Source: an uncultured Bacteroidota bacterium
Lineage (GTDB): Bacteria > Bacteroidota > Bacteroidia > Flavobacteriales > Flavobacteriaceae
Length of the DNA: 64,000 nucleotides
Reading direction: 5' to 3'
Assembly: GCA_902512065.1 (NCBI GenBank)
Contig: CABXHU010000004.1
Location: 1-64,000, forward strand
Shown: positions 62,540 to 64,000 of the stretch, one piece after another
Layout: each line of letters opens with the position of its first letter
Numbering within the stretch: position 1 is the first letter of the stretch
Position numbers and translations under genes: made by a program
The notes under the pieces: model-generated
The model's input: only the letters and a program-made list of their open reading frames with translations
What the model was told of the DNA's origin: nothing
Databases searched by the model: none

Positions 62540-62580
62540 ATAAAATGATCTTTGCAATAGAATATTAATTCATTTTAAAA

Positions 62581-63579
62581 ATGAAAAGATATATATTATT
62601 AGTTCTAGTATTATTTACGATGTATTCCTTTTCTCAAAAGGACAATAATGCAGTTAATGCTAAAGGGAAGCCTCATTTTAAAGTATTTTGGAATTATCAT
62701 TATGCAGAAGGTATTCAACAAGGTAGTGCCTTTGAATTAACAAGAGCCTATCTTGGTTACAAATATAAATTTGATGAGAGATTTTCTGCAAAAATTATCT
62801 ATGACATAGGGGAAAATGATGCCGGGAGTAATCATACTGCATTTGTAAAAATAGCGCAACTCGATTACAAAATAGATCCAAGTGTTAAAATCAGTATGGG
62901 ATTGATTGGAGGAAAGCAGTATAAAGATCAAGAAAATCATTGGGGATATAGATACATTTATAAAATGCTTCAAGATGAACATAAATTTGGTCCTAGTGCT
63001 GATTTAGGAATAAATGTAGAATTTAAAATTAGTAAAACAATAATAGGGAACCTGTTTGTGTTAAATGGAGAAGGATATAAAAATCTTCAAGACGATGATG
63101 GAAATCAAAGGGTTGGAATGAGTCTGATTTATAATCTAACAAAAAAATTAACTACTAAATTCTATTATGACACGTATGCCTCTGAAAACTCTAAGTCATT
63201 AAATAATTTGGCTTTTTTTGCTGGCTATAAAGCCGATACATGGAGCATTGGAGCTGAATATAATAAAATGGAAAATGGAATAAACTACAAAACAACTATT
63301 GATGGACATAATCTAGATGGTATTTCTTTTTATGGCAGTTATGGCTTTAATAATAAAATTGAAATATTTGCTAGATTTGATGAAATATCCTCTAATACTT
63401 TAACTAATCAAGACAATAGCTGGAACTATAATAAAGATGGAGCTCTATTAATTTTTGGAATTGAATACGCAGTTTCTAAAGGAGTAAAATTTTCAATAAA
63501 CACAAGGAGTTTTAATTATATAAATGATGATATAGAAGATATGTCATTAATATATTTTAACACAGAATTTAAATTATAA
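62581..63579 (+). CDS. Outer-membrane porin, probably phosphate-starvation induced
   Basis: A 332-residue beta-barrel protein. A signal peptide (1-18, ending YSFSQ) is followed by about 16 alternating amphipathic strands rich in Tyr/Phe, for example FKVFWNYHYAEG, AYLGYKYKFDERFSAKIIYDIG and, at the C-terminus, MSLIYFNTEFKL ending in a terminal leucine strand. It resembles phosphate-selective porin O/P-like and other flavobacterial porins. Solute selectivity is inferred from context. A Pho box lies upstream, and a PiT phosphate transporter begins 4 bp downstream. Confidence 0.85.
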   Translation: MKRYILLVLVLFTMYSFSQKDNNAVNAKGKPHFKVFWNYHYAEGIQQGSAFELTRAYLGYKYKFDERFSAKIIYDIGENDAGSNHTAFVKIAQLDYKIDPSVKISMGLIGGKQYKDQENHWGYRYIYKMLQDEHKFGPSADLGINVEFKISKTIIGNLFVLNGEGYKNLQDDDGNQRVGMSLIYNLTKKLTTKFYYDTYASENSKSLNNLAFFAGYKADTWSIGAEYNKMENGINYKTTIDGHNLDGISFYGSYGFNNKIEIFARFDEISSNTLTNQDNSWNYNKDGALLIFGIEYAVSKGVKFSINTRSFNYINDDIEDMSLIYFNTEFKL

Positions 63580-63583
63580 AGAA

Positions 63584-64000
63584 ATGGAGAATATTTATTT
63601 ATTAATGTTAGTTGCACTAGTTGCATTGGCTATTGCAGACCTTATAGTAGGGGTCAGTAATGATGCAGTTAATTTTTTAAACTCTGCTCTTGGTACCAAA
63701 GTACTTTCGTTTAAAACCATCATGATTGTTGCCAGCATTGGGATTGCTGTTGGAGCAGTGTTTTCTAGTGGGATGATGGAAGTAGCCAGAAAAGGAATAT
63801 TTAATCCTGGCGAATTTATGTTTAATGAGATCATGATAATTTTCATGGCGGTAATGATTACAGATATTTTATTACTTGATTTCTTCAATACTATTGGATT
63901 GCCAACATCTACTACTGTCTCTATTGTATTTGAACTATTAGGAGCCTCTGTTGCTATGGCACTAATTAAAATTGGACTAGATAATGGTAGTTTTTCAGAT
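63584..64000 (+). CDS. PiT-family inorganic phosphate transporter, N-terminal part (cut by window edge)
   Basis: The first 139 codons of a phosphate permease. The start at 63584 is 4 bp after the porin stop, and the frame is open to the window end. The first family signature, DLIVGVSNDAVNFLNSALGTK (about 19-39), carries the conserved GxNDxxxF-type core. The second, NTIGLPTSTTVSIVFELLGA (about 102-121), matches the TxP(T/S)STT-type repeat of PiT proteins. Four helices are visible. It would import phosphate with a proton or sodium ion across the inner membrane, pairing with the upstream porin. An ATG at residue 8 is a less likely start. Confidence 0.93.
   Translation, partial: MENIYLLMLVALVALAIADLIVGVSNDAVNFLNSALGTKVLSFKTIMIVASIGIAVGAVFSSGMMEVARKGIFNPGEFMFNEIMIIFMAVMITDILLLDFFNTIGLPTSTTVSIVFELLGASVAMALIKIGLDNGSFSD

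Noticed and set aside
63595-63888. 97-residue minus-strand frame at the right edge
   Set aside because: It is antisense to the PiT permease, whose plus-strand frame carries both family signatures.
1-64000. Mobile elements, prophage, toxin-antitoxin, restriction or other defence systems
   Set aside because: All larger frames are accounted for by housekeeping, respiratory, envelope or transport families. No transposase, integrase, phage or defence-type protein was found, and no flanking repeats suggest an island.

Overview
The window is AT-rich (about 30% GC by eye), gene-dense chromosomal DNA from a member of the Bacteroidota, most likely a marine, streamlined flavobacterium. The evidence is the SprA translocon protein of the type IX secretion/gliding apparatus, an Alternative Complex III operon (actABCDEF) in place of cytochrome bc1, the DUF2723 and FucP-type MFS families, the TolQ/ExbD/ExbD cluster, promoters of the TTTG-N19-22-TAnnTTTG type used by Bacteroidota, and the near absence of Shine-Dalgarno sequences. 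I see no insertion sequence, prophage, CRISPR array or rRNA gene. It reads as core genome.

Layout. Positions 1-25214 are one long run of minus-strand genes. Reading in the direction of transcription, they are the Alternative Complex III genes actA-B-C-D-E-F, cytochrome oxidase subunits II and I, ruvB, queG, ruvA, the giant sprA, gcvH, a VanZ-like protein, a TonB protein, then ctaB (heme O synthase), two subunit III-like proteins and the start of subunit IV, which runs off the left edge. So nearly the whole menaquinol-to-oxygen electron path lies in one strand-coherent block, interrupted by recombination, tRNA-modification and secretion genes. The act block and the ctaB block each have their own recognisable promoter. 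The ctaB promoter contains a perfect palindrome.

Positions 25382-30414 hold a small SPOR-domain protein and, on the minus strand, tRNA-Gln - rimP - nusA - infB. The leader in front of rimP has two promoters and a strong hairpin directly before the start codon, which looks like an attenuator. Positions 30415-39597 hold a DUF2723 glycosyltransferase-like membrane protein, a cysteine-less thioredoxin-fold protein, a sugar MFS transporter translationally coupled to a glycosylasparaginase, and DNA polymerase I with a degenerate proofreading domain. Positions 39732-49074 are a plus-strand run of translation and growth genes: rplM, rpsI, rpsB (with a 24-bp tandem repeat), tsf, pyrH, frr, an RND transporter, asnS and rpoN.

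Positions 49071-58422 are minus-strand: an ExbB/ExbD proton-channel operon (which probably energises the TonB seen earlier), tRNA-Ser, tatD, and the 2-oxoglutarate dehydrogenase genes sucA and sucB with a secreted esterase lipoprotein between them, then a polyprenyl diphosphate synthase. From 58545 come aspS, a small membrane protein, tadA and dgt (both minus). At the right edge an outer-membrane porin is followed by a PiT-type phosphate permease that runs off the window. Three TAACATT-type direct repeats at 11-bp spacing just upstream of the porin form a convincing Pho box, which suggests a phosphate-starvation-induced uptake operon.
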